Of a stretch of DNA of 64,000 nucleotides, positions 8,586 to 16,947 are shown piece after piece. Within the stretch, counting starts at the first letter, position 1, and each line of letters opens with the position of its first letter. The notes beneath the pieces were generated by a model. It worked only from the letters and a program-made list of their open reading frames with translations. It was not told the origin of the DNA and did not search any database. The DNA is taken from NCBI GenBank assembly GCA_902779675.1, contig CACZCK010000003.1:1-64000 (forward strand), written 5' to 3'. The translations under genes and the position numbers were made by a program. This stretch comes from an uncultured Coriobacteriaceae bacterium. GTDB taxonomy: Bacteria > Actinomycetota > Coriobacteriia > Coriobacteriales > Atopobiaceae.

Positions 8586-9491
8586 ATGGCTCTGTTCGAC
8601 AACCTGCGTAAGGGCCTGTCGCGCTCTCGCGAGGCCATTTCCGAGATCTTCTACATGGGCGGCGAGGTCGACGAGGAGTTCTGGGAGAACCTCGAGGACA
8701 CGCTGGTCATGGGCGACATGGGCGCCGAGGTTGCCATGCAGGTAACCGACGACCTGCGCGAGCAGGCCGCGCGCGAGAACCTACGCACCGCCCGGCAGAT
8801 GCGCGAGGCGCTGGCGCAGCGCCTTTCCGAGGTGTTCCCGCGAGCCAAGCGCGACCCGTTTGGCAGCCTGCCGTCGTGCGTGCTGTTCGTGGGCATCAAC
8901 GGCGCGGGCAAGACTACCACGGTGGGCAAGCTGGCCAACGCTTACCACGAGCTGGGCGTGCGCTGCCTGATCGGTGGCGCCGACACCTTCCGCGCGGCTG
9001 CCATCGAGCAGCTGCAGGTGTGGGGCGAGCGCAGCGGCGTGGAGGTTGTGACGCGCGAGCGCGGGGGAGACCCGGCCAGCGTGTGCTACGACGTGCTCGA
9101 CCGCGCCGAGCGTGAGGGTGCCGAGCTGGTGCTCATTGACACGGCGGGACGCCTGCACACGAGCCCCGAGCTGATGCGCGAGCTGGCAAAGGTGGTCAAC
9201 GTCTCGCGCAAGCGGGCGACGATGCCCGTGACGGTGGTGCTCGTGATCGACGCCACAACCGGCCAGAATGGCCTCAACCAGGCCCGCGAGTTCAACGAGG
9301 CGCTCGACATCGACGGCCTCATCGTGACCAAGCTCGATGGCACCGCCAAGGGCGGCATCGCGGTGGGCATCAGCCACGAGCTCGACCTGCCCATCTTCCG
9401 CATCGGTGTGGGCGAGGGCAAGGACGACCTGCAGACCTTTGACGCGCTGGAGTTCTGCCGCGCGCTGGTGGGCGAGACGGAGGGAATCTAA
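8586..9491 (+). CDS. ftsY: Signal recognition particle receptor FtsY
   Basis: FtsY is the membrane-associated GTPase that receives SRP-ribosome complexes. This 301-residue protein has a short N-terminal part and an NG domain: G1 GINGAGKTTTVGKL near residue 103, DTAGR, and TKLDGTAKGG. The long acidic A domain found in E. coli is absent, as in many Gram-positives. I use the ATG at 8586, one base after the smc stop codon, because homology begins at MALFDNLRKGL. Its partner ffh starts 3 bases downstream. Confidence 0.97.
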   Translation: MALFDNLRKGLSRSREAISEIFYMGGEVDEEFWENLEDTLVMGDMGAEVAMQVTDDLREQAARENLRTARQMREALAQRLSEVFPRAKRDPFGSLPSCVLFVGINGAGKTTTVGKLANAYHELGVRCLIGGADTFRAAAIEQLQVWGERSGVEVVTRERGGDPASVCYDVLDRAEREGAELVLIDTAGRLHTSPELMRELAKVVNVSRKRATMPVTVVLVIDATTGQNGLNQAREFNEALDIDGLIVTKLDGTAKGGIAVGISHELDLPIFRIGVGEGKDDLQTFDALEFCRALVGETEGI

Positions 9492-9493
9492 CC

Positions 9494-10912
9494 ATGGCAG
9501 TGTTCAGTAGCCTTTCCGACCGACTTCAGGACACATTCGACAAGCTGCGCGGCAAGGGCCGCCTCACCGAGGACGACATCAACTCGGCCATGCGCGACAT
9601 CCGCATGGCGCTGCTCGAGGCCGACGTCAACTACCGCGTGGTCAAGGAGTTCGTGTCGGCCTGCAAGCAGAAGTGCATGACCGCCGAGGTACTCGACTCC
9701 CTCACGCCGGCCCAGAACGTGGTGCGCATCGTGCTCGATCAGCTCACGCAGCTGCTGGGCACCACCGAGGCTCGGCTCGCCCTGGCACAGAACCGCACTC
9801 CCAACGTGATCATGCTCGTGGGCCTGCAGGGCTCGGGCAAGACGACCGCAGCGGCCAAGCTCGCGTACATGCTCAAGAAGCAGAAGCACAGCCCGCTTTT
9901 GGCGGCCTGCGACACGCACCGTCCGGCAGCAGCCGACCAGCTCGCCACGCTGGGCGGCGAGATCGGCGTGCCGGTGTACCGTGGCGACGGCAAGGACGCC
10001 GTGCGCGTGGCGCACGAGTCCATCCGCGAGGCCATCGAGCACATGAACGACATCGTGATCGTGGACACCGCCGGCCGCCTGCAGATCGACGAGGAGATGA
10101 TGGCTGAGGCCGTGGCCATCAAGGACGTCACGCATCCCGACCAGATCCTGATGGTCGTCGACGCCATGACCGGCCAGGACATCGTCAACGTGGTGCGCGA
10201 GTTTGCCAACCGCGTGGACTTCGACGGCGTGATCATGTCCAAGCTCGACGGCGACGCTCGCGGTGGCGGTGCGCTGTCGGTGCGCGAGGTGACGGGCAAG
10301 CCCATCATGTTCGCCTCGATGGGCGAGAAGCCCGACTCGCTCGAGGTCTTTAGCCCCGACCGCATGGCCAAGCGCATCCTGGGCATGGGCGACGTGGTAG
10401 GCATCATCGAGCAGGCCGAGAAGATCGCAGACGAGCAGTCCATCGCCGATGCCGAGCGCATGCTGCGCCAGGGCTTTACCATGGACGACATGCTCACCCA
10501 GATGCAGCAGATCCGCAAGATGGGCGGCCTCAACAAGCTGATCGGCATGCTGCCGGGCGGCGACCGTGCCATCGCGCAGTCGGGCGGCAACCTCGACGAG
10601 AAGCAGATAACCCGCATCGAGGCCATGATTCGCTCCATGACCAAGGAAGAGCGCCTCGACCCCAAGAAGATCAACGGTCAGCGCCGCAAGCGCATCGCCG
10701 CAGGATCTGGGCGCACCGTCCAGGAAGTCAACCAGCTCCTCAAGCAGTGGAAGGAGATGGACAAGATGATGGGCAAGATGCGCCAGATGGCCAACGGCTT
10801 CCAGACCGGCGGCAAGAACAACCGCAAGGCCCGTCGTCAGCTCAACCAGATGATGCGCAACATGGGAGGCGGCGGCAACATGGGCGGAAACATGGGGGGC
10901 TTCCCCTTCTAG
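9494..10912 (+). CDS. ffh: Signal recognition particle protein Ffh
   Basis: Ffh is the SRP GTPase that binds signal peptides and 4.5S RNA. The 472-residue protein has an N domain, G1 GLQGSGKTTAAAKL near residue 110, DTAGRLQ, SKLDGDARGG, and a methionine-rich M domain from about 300 to the end. It closes with a Gly/Met/Asn tail ending GGFPF. The start is immediately after ftsY. The last codons and stop form the left arm of a large inverted repeat (10874-11065), which is unusual for a coding end. Confidence 0.98.
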   Translation: MAVFSSLSDRLQDTFDKLRGKGRLTEDDINSAMRDIRMALLEADVNYRVVKEFVSACKQKCMTAEVLDSLTPAQNVVRIVLDQLTQLLGTTEARLALAQNRTPNVIMLVGLQGSGKTTAAAKLAYMLKKQKHSPLLAACDTHRPAAADQLATLGGEIGVPVYRGDGKDAVRVAHESIREAIEHMNDIVIVDTAGRLQIDEEMMAEAVAIKDVTHPDQILMVVDAMTGQDIVNVVREFANRVDFDGVIMSKLDGDARGGGALSVREVTGKPIMFASMGEKPDSLEVFSPDRMAKRILGMGDVVGIIEQAEKIADEQSIADAERMLRQGFTMDDMLTQMQQIRKMGGLNKLIGMLPGGDRAIAQSGGNLDEKQITRIEAMIRSMTKEERLDPKKINGQRRKRIAAGSGRTVQEVNQLLKQWKEMDKMMGKMRQMANGFQTGGKNNRKARRQLNQMMRNMGGGGNMGGNMGGFPF

Positions 10913-11065
10913 CCCGGGGCCACCCCAGCTAAACACGCAAACGTCCTCGCAGGGCCCGCACAAGTGTCAAGCACTTGTGCGGGCCCTGCTGCGGAATGTT
11001 TGCTCAGTTTAGCTGGGGTGGCCCCGGGCTAGAAGGGGAAGCCATGTTTCCGCCCATGGGTTGCT
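10874..11065. repeat. Long inverted repeat at the ffh 3' end
   Basis: The outer arms 10901-10934 and 11007-11040 are perfect complements (34 bp). They continue, after a 4-base length difference, through about 15 more paired bases into the ffh coding region and to about 11065 on the right. The inner arms 10949-10966 and 10972-10989 are also perfect, with the 5-base centre TCAAG. The left arm holds the ffh stop codon and last codons, so the right arm is an inverted, slightly decayed copy of the ffh end. It fills the gap between convergent ffh and the trmH-like gene and could act as a bidirectional terminator. Confidence 0.9.
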
Positions 11066-11111
11066 GGTTGAGGGGTGCGAGGAGGGAGAATGTTCGAGTC
11101 GACGCCCGTCG

Positions 11112-11927
11112 CTACCTGAATCTCAATTCCCAGAAGGCTATGGCTGCGGCGGCTCCTACGTTGAGGGAGTCAACGTCGTTGGCCATGGGGATGATGACGC
11201 TGGTGTCGCAGGCGTCGATTGCCCTGTTGGTGAGCCCCGTGCCCTCGGTGCCTAGGAAGAGGGCGAGACGCTCGTGCGCCTTGAGCTCGGGGGCGTCCAA
11301 GGGCAGGGCGTCGTCGCGCAGAGCGAGCGCCGCGCAGCAGAAACCCTGCTCGTGCAGGGTGTCAACAGCGGCGTCAGGCCACGGCTCGGGCAGCCGCGCC
11401 CACGGTACGCGAAGCACGCATCCCATCGAGACGCGGAGCGCGCGGCGGGTGAACGGGTCGGCGCAGCCTGGCGCCAAAAGGACAGCGTCGATGCCCAGCG
11501 CGGCGGCGGAGCGAAAGATCGCGCCGACGTTGCTCACATCAACAATGCCCTCGAGCACGGCCACGCGACGTGCACCGGCAAGCGCCTCGTCCAAGCCGAT
11601 TGGCTGTGGGCGACGCAAGGCGCAAAGATAGCCGCGTGTCACCTCGAAGCCCGTGATCTGCGACATCACCTCGCGTGTGGCGGCGTAGACGGGCGTGGTA
11701 GGGTCAAGGCGCGCGAGCAGTGGCTCCATCGACTGCAGGTGTCGCTCGTCGAGCAGCAGCGAGAGGGGTTCCATGCCCAGATCGACGGCCGTCTCGATCA
11801 CAAAGCGCGACTCGGCGATCATCACCGCGCGCTCGGGCTCCAGAACGTTACGCAGCTGGTGCTCGGTGAGACGTGCGTAGACGTCGATGCGCGGGTCTGC
11901 CGGGTCGGTGATTTGAATTATTGCCAT
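11112..11927 (-). CDS. TrmH/SpoU family RNA 2'-O-methyltransferase
   Basis: This 271-residue protein is a SPOUT-class methyltransferase that moves methyl groups from S-adenosylmethionine to ribose 2'-OH in rRNA or tRNA. An N-terminal substrate-binding part (about 1-110) precedes the catalytic domain. The SpoU motifs are visible: NVGAIFRSA (motif 1), LFLGTEGTGL (motif 2) and IPMANDVDSLNVGAAAAI (motif 3, near residues 245-262). The exact target nucleotide cannot be told from sequence. It converges with ffh and is divergent from the L,D-transpeptidase gene, with about 110 bases between starts. Confidence 0.9.
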   Translation of the reverse strand: MAIIQITDPADPRIDVYARLTEHQLRNVLEPERAVMIAESRFVIETAVDLGMEPLSLLLDERHLQSMEPLLARLDPTTPVYAATREVMSQITGFEVTRGYLCALRRPQPIGLDEALAGARRVAVLEGIVDVSNVGAIFRSAAALGIDAVLLAPGCADPFTRRALRVSMGCVLRVPWARLPEPWPDAAVDTLHEQGFCCAALALRDDALPLDAPELKAHERLALFLGTEGTGLTNRAIDACDTSVIIPMANDVDSLNVGAAAAIAFWELRFR

Positions 11928-12036
11928 GCTTCACCAATCTCGCTCATTGGCCGTTCCAGTGGGGTACCATACCATCACACACCACCTTTGTAGCATCTTC
12001 GCAGACTGATGATGACAGAAGCGCGAGGTACCACGC

Positions 12037-13803
12037 GTGAGCGATTTCGAGACCAATGACGCCCCGAGCGTCCATAACGAAGCCAACGACGCCCTCGATC
12101 GAGAGGCCGACGCCATCCTTGCCAGCTTCTCCAGCCGCGCCGGATCGCAGCGGGCAGGCGACACCGAACAGGGAGATGCGGTAGAGCCCTCCGATGCGCC
12201 ACAGGACGGCGCTCCCGTCGCCGATGCGGGGAAGCAGGGGGAGACCCTTGCATCTGACGCCCAGGAGTCCCAGCCAGACGCAACGGACGTACCGGCACCG
12301 CTGGAGGTGCTAGGCGCCAACGATGCCGCGATGCCGGTCTCGGCTTCTGATCAGGAGTCTGTCCCGGCAGAGGAGGCCCCCCGTAAGCGGCGCAGGTGGC
12401 CCACGATCGTGCTGGCGCTGCTCGTGCTTGCCCTCGGCGCCTATCTTGCGGGCGTGGTTGCCTTCATGAAGGTGTTCCTGCCCAATACGACGCTCAATGG
12501 CGACGACGTGTCGCTCAAGACCATCGAGGATGTCGCCCGCGCCAACTCTGACTCGATCAGCTCGTTCCAGGTGGCCGTCACCGGCGACGGCGTCGACCTG
12601 ACGCTTGGCGCCTCGGACATCAAGGCGACCTATGACGGCGGGGCCTTCGCGCGCGCCGCCATCGGCAACCAGCACCCATGGCGCTGGCCGCTCGAGGTCA
12701 TGGGAACCCACCAGCTCGAGGTCGAGACGCGCCTCGCCTATGACGCCGTGCGTCTGGACGACCAAGTGGGCTCGGCGGTGGACAAGGCCAACAAGGACGC
12801 CAAGGACCCCGAGGACGCCAAGATCTCCTACAACGACGAGTCGAAGCGCTACGAGGTCGTGCCCGAGGTCCTGGGTACCCGCATCGACCGCAAGGCTGCC
12901 ATAAAGGCCGTGCGCGACGCCATCACGGCGGGACAGCACGAGGTCGAGCTCGGCGACGAGCAGCTCGTCAAGCCGCAGGTCCTCTCGACCGACGAGGCGT
13001 ACAACAAGGCTGTCGACAGTGCGAACGCCGCCCTTGAGGCCACCCAGACTCTCAAGCGGGGTGACGATACCCTCGCTACCGTCGAGGCTGAGGACCTGCA
13101 GAAGTGGGTCAAGCTCGAGAAGGACCTCACCGTGAGCTTCGATTTGGACGCCTGCACCAAGTGGGCCCGCGGCGAGCTGTCGGAGCGTCTGGACACCATT
13201 GGCAGCAAGCGCACGTTCAACCTGCCAGATGGCCGTCAGATCTCGGTCTCGGGCGGCACCTACGGCTGGAGCATCAATGGCGGCGAGATCGCCGAGAAGA
13301 TCGCCGAGAACGTGAAGGCCGGCAAGCAGGCCGATATCGAGGTCACCTGGCTCGCCACGGCCAACTCATGGAACCCCGGTGGCAACGAGTGGGGCGACAC
13401 CTACATCGAGATCGACCTCGGCAAGCAGCACGTGCGCTACTTCAAGGACGGCAAGGTGGCGCTTGAGTGCGACTGCGTGTCGGGTGGTCTCAACAGCGGC
13501 AAGATGCACTACACCCCCACGGGCGTCTACTACATCAACTCCAACATGCAGAGCGGCGACGTCGAGCTCAAGGGTGAGATCGATCCGGTGACCAAGAAGC
13601 CCGAGTACATCAGCCACGTCAAGTACTGGATGCCCTTCATCGACAACTCCCATGCGCTGCACGACGCCGACTGGCGCAGCTCCTTTGGCGGCAACATCTA
13701 CCAGAGCAATGGCAGCCATGGTTGCGTCAACCTGCCACCCTCCAAGGCGGCCGAGCTGTACGGCATGGTGAGCGTGGGCACCGTGGTGGTTGTGCACGAC
13801 TAA
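12037..13803 (+). CDS. Membrane-anchored L,D-transpeptidase (YkuD family)
   Basis: This enzyme makes 3-3 cross-links or attaches groups to peptidoglycan. The 588-residue protein has an acidic cytoplasmic tail (1-110), a basic KRRRW stop-transfer followed by one membrane segment (about 118-140), a wide putative peptidoglycan-binding region (about 150-430), and a C-terminal YkuD domain (about 453-588). The catalytic motif SHGCVNLPP has H561 and C563. A GTG start is used; it follows a weak AGG site. The gene stands alone, with a terminator at 13809. Active-site residues are intact, so activity is likely. Confidence 0.93.
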   Translation: MSDFETNDAPSVHNEANDALDREADAILASFSSRAGSQRAGDTEQGDAVEPSDAPQDGAPVADAGKQGETLASDAQESQPDATDVPAPLEVLGANDAAMPVSASDQESVPAEEAPRKRRRWPTIVLALLVLALGAYLAGVVAFMKVFLPNTTLNGDDVSLKTIEDVARANSDSISSFQVAVTGDGVDLTLGASDIKATYDGGAFARAAIGNQHPWRWPLEVMGTHQLEVETRLAYDAVRLDDQVGSAVDKANKDAKDPEDAKISYNDESKRYEVVPEVLGTRIDRKAAIKAVRDAITAGQHEVELGDEQLVKPQVLSTDEAYNKAVDSANAALEATQTLKRGDDTLATVEAEDLQKWVKLEKDLTVSFDLDACTKWARGELSERLDTIGSKRTFNLPDGRQISVSGGTYGWSINGGEIAEKIAENVKAGKQADIEVTWLATANSWNPGGNEWGDTYIEIDLGKQHVRYFKDGKVALECDCVSGGLNSGKMHYTPTGVYYINSNMQSGDVELKGEIDPVTKKPEYISHVKYWMPFIDNSHALHDADWRSSFGGNIYQSNGSHGCVNLPPSKAAELYGMVSVGTVVVVHD

Positions 13804-13808
13804 GAACG

Positions 13809-13834
13809 CGAGGGCCCGCAGAGACGGGCCCTCG
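13809..13834 (+). terminator. Hairpin terminator after the L,D-transpeptidase gene
   Basis: A 10-bp perfect GC-rich stem (CGAGGGCCCG) with a CAGAGA loop lies 5 bases past the stop. The T tract is poor (TCCGTCTG). Confidence 0.65.
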
Positions 13835-13976
13835 TCCGTCTGGGTCCGTTTGGCGGCAATTGTCACAGGTTGACCACACTTCTGCGCCTGCGCGCGGGGT
13901 TGTGGCAGATTATGGGTATCAAAGAAGAATACGTAGGTCCTCGGCCGCACTGGCGCGGCCATAAGGAGACATGCAC

Positions 13977-15866
13977 ATGGAAATGAACGAGCACAAGCGT
14001 CGGCAGTCGCTCATCGTGTATGCCATCATTGGCATAGCGCTGGGCATCACACTGCGTACGCTGCTGTATCCCAACATCGTCAATGCGCAGGTTGAGACGG
14101 TCTCGTACAGCAAGTTCCTCTCGATGGTCGACTCTGGCGAGGTCGAGCAGGTAGAGCTCACCACTGGCGAGAGCCAGATCAAGTTCACCACGGGTGAGGG
14201 GAGCGATACCAAGGTCTACAAGACCACCCAGTTCCCCAACGACGTCACGCTCGTGGAGCGCCTCGAGAAGAACGATGTCGACTTCTCGGCCAAGATTCCC
14301 GACTCCTCAGGTGAGCTGTGGCTGTACCTGCTCATCAACCTCATGCCGCTCATTATCTTCTTTGGTGGCGGCTGGCTGCTCAACCGCAAGCTGCGCAAGC
14401 AGATGGGCGACGACAACAACATGAGCTTTGGCGGCGGCTTTGGCCTGGGCGGAGGCCTCGGGCGCTCTGGTGCCAAGGAGGTCAAGGGCGAGGAGACCGG
14501 CGTCACCTTCCGTGACGTTGCTGGCCAGGACGAGGCCAAGGAGTCGCTCGCCGAGATCGTGGGCTTCCTCAAGAACCCCGACCGCTACGCCGACATTGGC
14601 GCCAAGCTCCCGCACGGTGCACTTTTGGTTGGACCTCCGGGTACGGGCAAGACGCTTCTGGCCAAGGCAGTGGCCGGCGAGGCTGGTGTGCCCTTCTTCT
14701 CTATCAGCGGCTCAGAGTTCGTGGAGATGTTTGTGGGCCGCGGCGCTGCCAAGGTGCGCGACCTGTTTAAGCAGGCCAACGAGAAGGCGCCCTGCATCGT
14801 GTTCATCGACGAGATCGACGCGGTGGGCAAGAAGCGCGACGCGGGCCTTTCAACCAACGACGAGCGCGAGCAGACGCTCAACCAGCTGCTCTCCGAGATG
14901 GACGGCTTCGACAACCACAAGGGCATTGTGGTGCTTGCAGCCACCAACCGTCCCGACTCGCTCGACCAGGCGCTGCTTCGTCCCGGTCGCTTTGATCGGC
15001 GCATCCCGGTCGAGCTGCCCGACCTTGCCGGCCGCGAGGCCATCCTCAAGCTGCATGCCAACGACGTCAAGATGGAAGGCGCGGTCGACTTCTCGGCCAT
15101 CGCACGTCAGACTCCCGGTGCCAGCGGCGCCGACCTGGCTAACATGATCAACGAGGCTGCCCTGCGCGCCGTGCGCATGGGACGCCGCCGCGTGACCCAG
15201 ACCGACATCCTCGAGAGCGTCGACGTGGTCATCGCTGGCGAGAAGAAGAAGTCCACGGTCCTTTCCGAGCACGAGAAGGAAGTCGTGTCCTACCACGAGA
15301 CGGGCCACGCCATCGTAGCCGCGGTGCAGGACGGCAAGTCGCCGGTCTCCAAGATCACCATCGTGCCGCGCACCTCTGGCGCCCTGGGCTTCACCATGCA
15401 GACCGAGAGCGAGGAGCGCTACCTGACCACGCGCGAGGAGTACAAGCAGGAGATCGCGGTGCTCTGCGGTGGCCGTGCCGCCGAGGAGCTGATCTTTGGG
15501 CAGATGACCTCCGGTGCCGCCAACGACATCGAGCGTGCGACCAAGATCGCCCGTGCCATGGTCACACAGCTGGGTATGTCCGACCGCTTTGGCATGATGG
15601 CGCTCGGCGAGACCCAGAATCGCTACCTGGGCGGAGGGGCTGCGCTCACCTGCTCCGAGGGCACCGCGCAGCAGATCGACGCCGAGGTGCAGGCGCTTGT
15701 GGAGGAGGGCCATCAGACGGCCCTAAAGACGCTGCGTGACAACCGATTCAAGCTGCACGAGATCGCGCACTACCTGCAGAAGAAGGAGACCATCACGGGC
15801 GAGGAGTTCATGAACATCCTCACGCGCGATGACGGCTTCGCTCCGCAGATGCCCAAGGCCCAGTAG
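13977..15866 (+). CDS. ftsH: ATP-dependent zinc metalloprotease FtsH
   Basis: FtsH is a membrane AAA+ protease that degrades misfolded membrane and regulatory proteins. The protein has about 629 residues. Two membrane segments flank a short periplasmic-side domain (about 12-35 and 110-133). The AAA domain has Walker A GPPGTGKT near residue 220, Walker [11 protein letters not shown] and the arginine-finger region RPGRFDRR. The protease site is HETGH near residue 440. I place the start at 13977 because AAGGAG is 8 bases upstream, whereas the ATG at 13971 is only 2 bases from it. A small GC hairpin (13943-13960) lies just before the ribosome-binding site. The last five codons lie inside a long inverted repeat. 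Confidence 0.97.
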   Translation: MEMNEHKRRQSLIVYAIIGIALGITLRTLLYPNIVNAQVETVSYSKFLSMVDSGEVEQVELTTGESQIKFTTGEGSDTKVYKTTQFPNDVTLVERLEKNDVDFSAKIPDSSGELWLYLLINLMPLIIFFGGGWLLNRKLRKQMGDDNNMSFGGGFGLGGGLGRSGAKEVKGEETGVTFRDVAGQDEAKESLAEIVGFLKNPDRYADIGAKLPHGALLVGPPGTGKTLLAKAVAGEAGVPFFSISGSEFVEMFVGRGAAKVRDLFKQANEKAPCIVFIDEIDAVGKKRDAGLSTNDEREQTLNQLLSEMDGFDNHKGIVVLAATNRPDSLDQALLRPGRFDRRIPVELPDLAGREAILKLHANDVKMEGAVDFSAIARQTPGASGADLANMINEAALRAVRMGRRRVTQTDILESVDVVIAGEKKKSTVLSEHEKEVVSYHETGHAIVAAVQDGKSPVSKITIVPRTSGALGFTMQTESEERYLTTREEYKQEIAVLCGGRAAEELIFGQMTSGAANDIERATKIARAMVTQLGMSDRFGMMALGETQNRYLGGGAALTCSEGTAQQIDAEVQALVEEGHQTALKTLRDNRFKLHEIAHYLQKKETITGEEFMNILTRDDGFAPQMPKAQ

Positions 15867-16065
15867 CGGTCCGGGCCAGCCCGAGCGCGGGGTTTGCGCT
15901 GTGCTCGTACAACCAGCCGGGTGATTCGCAACGACATAATGCAAGGGGCGAGAGCATGCAGCTCTCGCCCCTTGCATTATGTCGGCGAATCGATGCCGTG
16001 CTGAACTACGCCAGCGCAAACCCCGCGCTCGGGCTGGCCCGGACCGCTACTGGGCCTTGGGCATC
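15848..16065. repeat. Long inverted repeat at the ftsH 3' end
   Basis: The arms 15848-15900 and 16013-16065 are perfect complements over 53 bp. The left arm contains the last five ftsH codons (MPKAQ) and its stop. An inner stem (15932-15955 with 15961-15984) is perfect with the 5-base centre ATGCA; the intervening bases are only partly complementary. The design matches the repeat after ffh. The 15867-16364 gap holds this repeat; from 16066 to 16364 I see no gene or clear signal, only a G-rich run near 16288. Confidence 0.93.
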
Positions 16066-16364
16066 CGCGTGCGCTGGCCGCGCGCGTGGGGATGTGGTCT
16101 TTGCGTGAGGGTGCGGGTCGGTGCTCGTCTGTTGGCGGGGGAGGATGTGTGTGAGTGACCGTATGTTGTAGGCAACTCCGTTTTGTACATCCGTAGCAAT
16201 ACCTGAAGGGTGGCAGTTCGCTGACCTGCGTAGATGCAGAGTCGCGGCTGATGTTTGCTTGCATCGTGTGTTGCGGGGAACTCACGAGGGGGGGGATGCG
16301 CGCGCAACAAAGCGACTGATGAATGGTGGGTGAGGGGTTCTTTCCAATCCGAGGCCGAGGGTTG

Positions 16365-16937
16365 TCACTCGCCTGCCAACACAAAGCCGAAGTGCTCCCA
16401 GACCCATGTGGTGCCGGTGCCGTTGCGCTCGCTGAGTGCGAGGGCCCTTGTCTTTGGGTCGAAGGAGAAAGACGTCACCTCTCTGCCAAGGTCGTGACCC
16501 ATCCAGAAGGGTTCCATCTGCCCGTCGCGCAGGCAGAGCAGGTAGAGATGCTCGGTCATGCGCGGGTCAAAGCCGGTGTCCCAGAAGGGGCGAGAGCTGC
16601 CGTAGTTGCCCCTGCGCCACACGAGCGTGGCAAGCTCCTGTTTGCCATCGCCATCCACGTCGCAGACGAGGGCATCCATGACCTGCCAAGAAGAGGGGGT
16701 CTCGTATCGTTGCACGGCGGAACCGCCCACGTACAGGTGGCGGTCCCGCAGTTCGATGGTCTCCTTGGTGCCGTTGCTGTCGAGGTCGGCCTCCCAGTCG
16801 TTGGTGCGAAACTCGGCCCATGAGGGAACGAACAGGCCCATGCGCACCGCCAAAGCTATCGAGAGTGCCAGGAGTGCGGCGGCAGCGAGTGCGAGGCGCA
16901 CCGCGCGTCTCTGGACAGGCATTCCTTCTGGTCGCAT
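16365..16937 (-). CDS. Membrane-anchored protein with a VCBS-like repeat, unknown function
   Basis: This 190-residue protein has an N-terminal membrane anchor or signal (about residues 14-35) followed by an exported domain. A stretch CDVDGDGKQELATLVWRRG resembles the calcium-binding Asp loops of FG-GAP/VCBS-type repeats, and an earlier ADLDSNGTKETIEL has the same pattern, so it may be a small bladed-repeat domain. No enzyme motif is visible. It starts 10 bases after the end of the DUF3160-like lipoprotein gene on the same strand, so the two are co-transcribed and probably work together. The start could also be the ATG at 16922. Confidence 0.7.
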   Translation of the reverse strand: MRPEGMPVQRRAVRLALAAAALLALSIALAVRMGLFVPSWAEFRTNDWEADLDSNGTKETIELRDRHLYVGGSAVQRYETPSSWQVMDALVCDVDGDGKQELATLVWRRGNYGSSRPFWDTGFDPRMTEHLYLLCLRDGQMEPFWMGHDLGREVTSFSFDPKTRALALSERNGTGTTWVWEHFGFVLAGE

Positions 16938-16947
16938 GCGTACAGCC

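Noticed and set aside
6014..8638. An 874-codon minus-strand frame opposite smc
   Set aside because: Shadow of the smc coiled-coil codons; no ribosome-binding site and no recognisable domain.
15977..16384. A 135-codon minus-strand frame after ftsH
   Set aside because: It reads through the inverted repeat and a region without coding character; no homology or ribosome-binding site.
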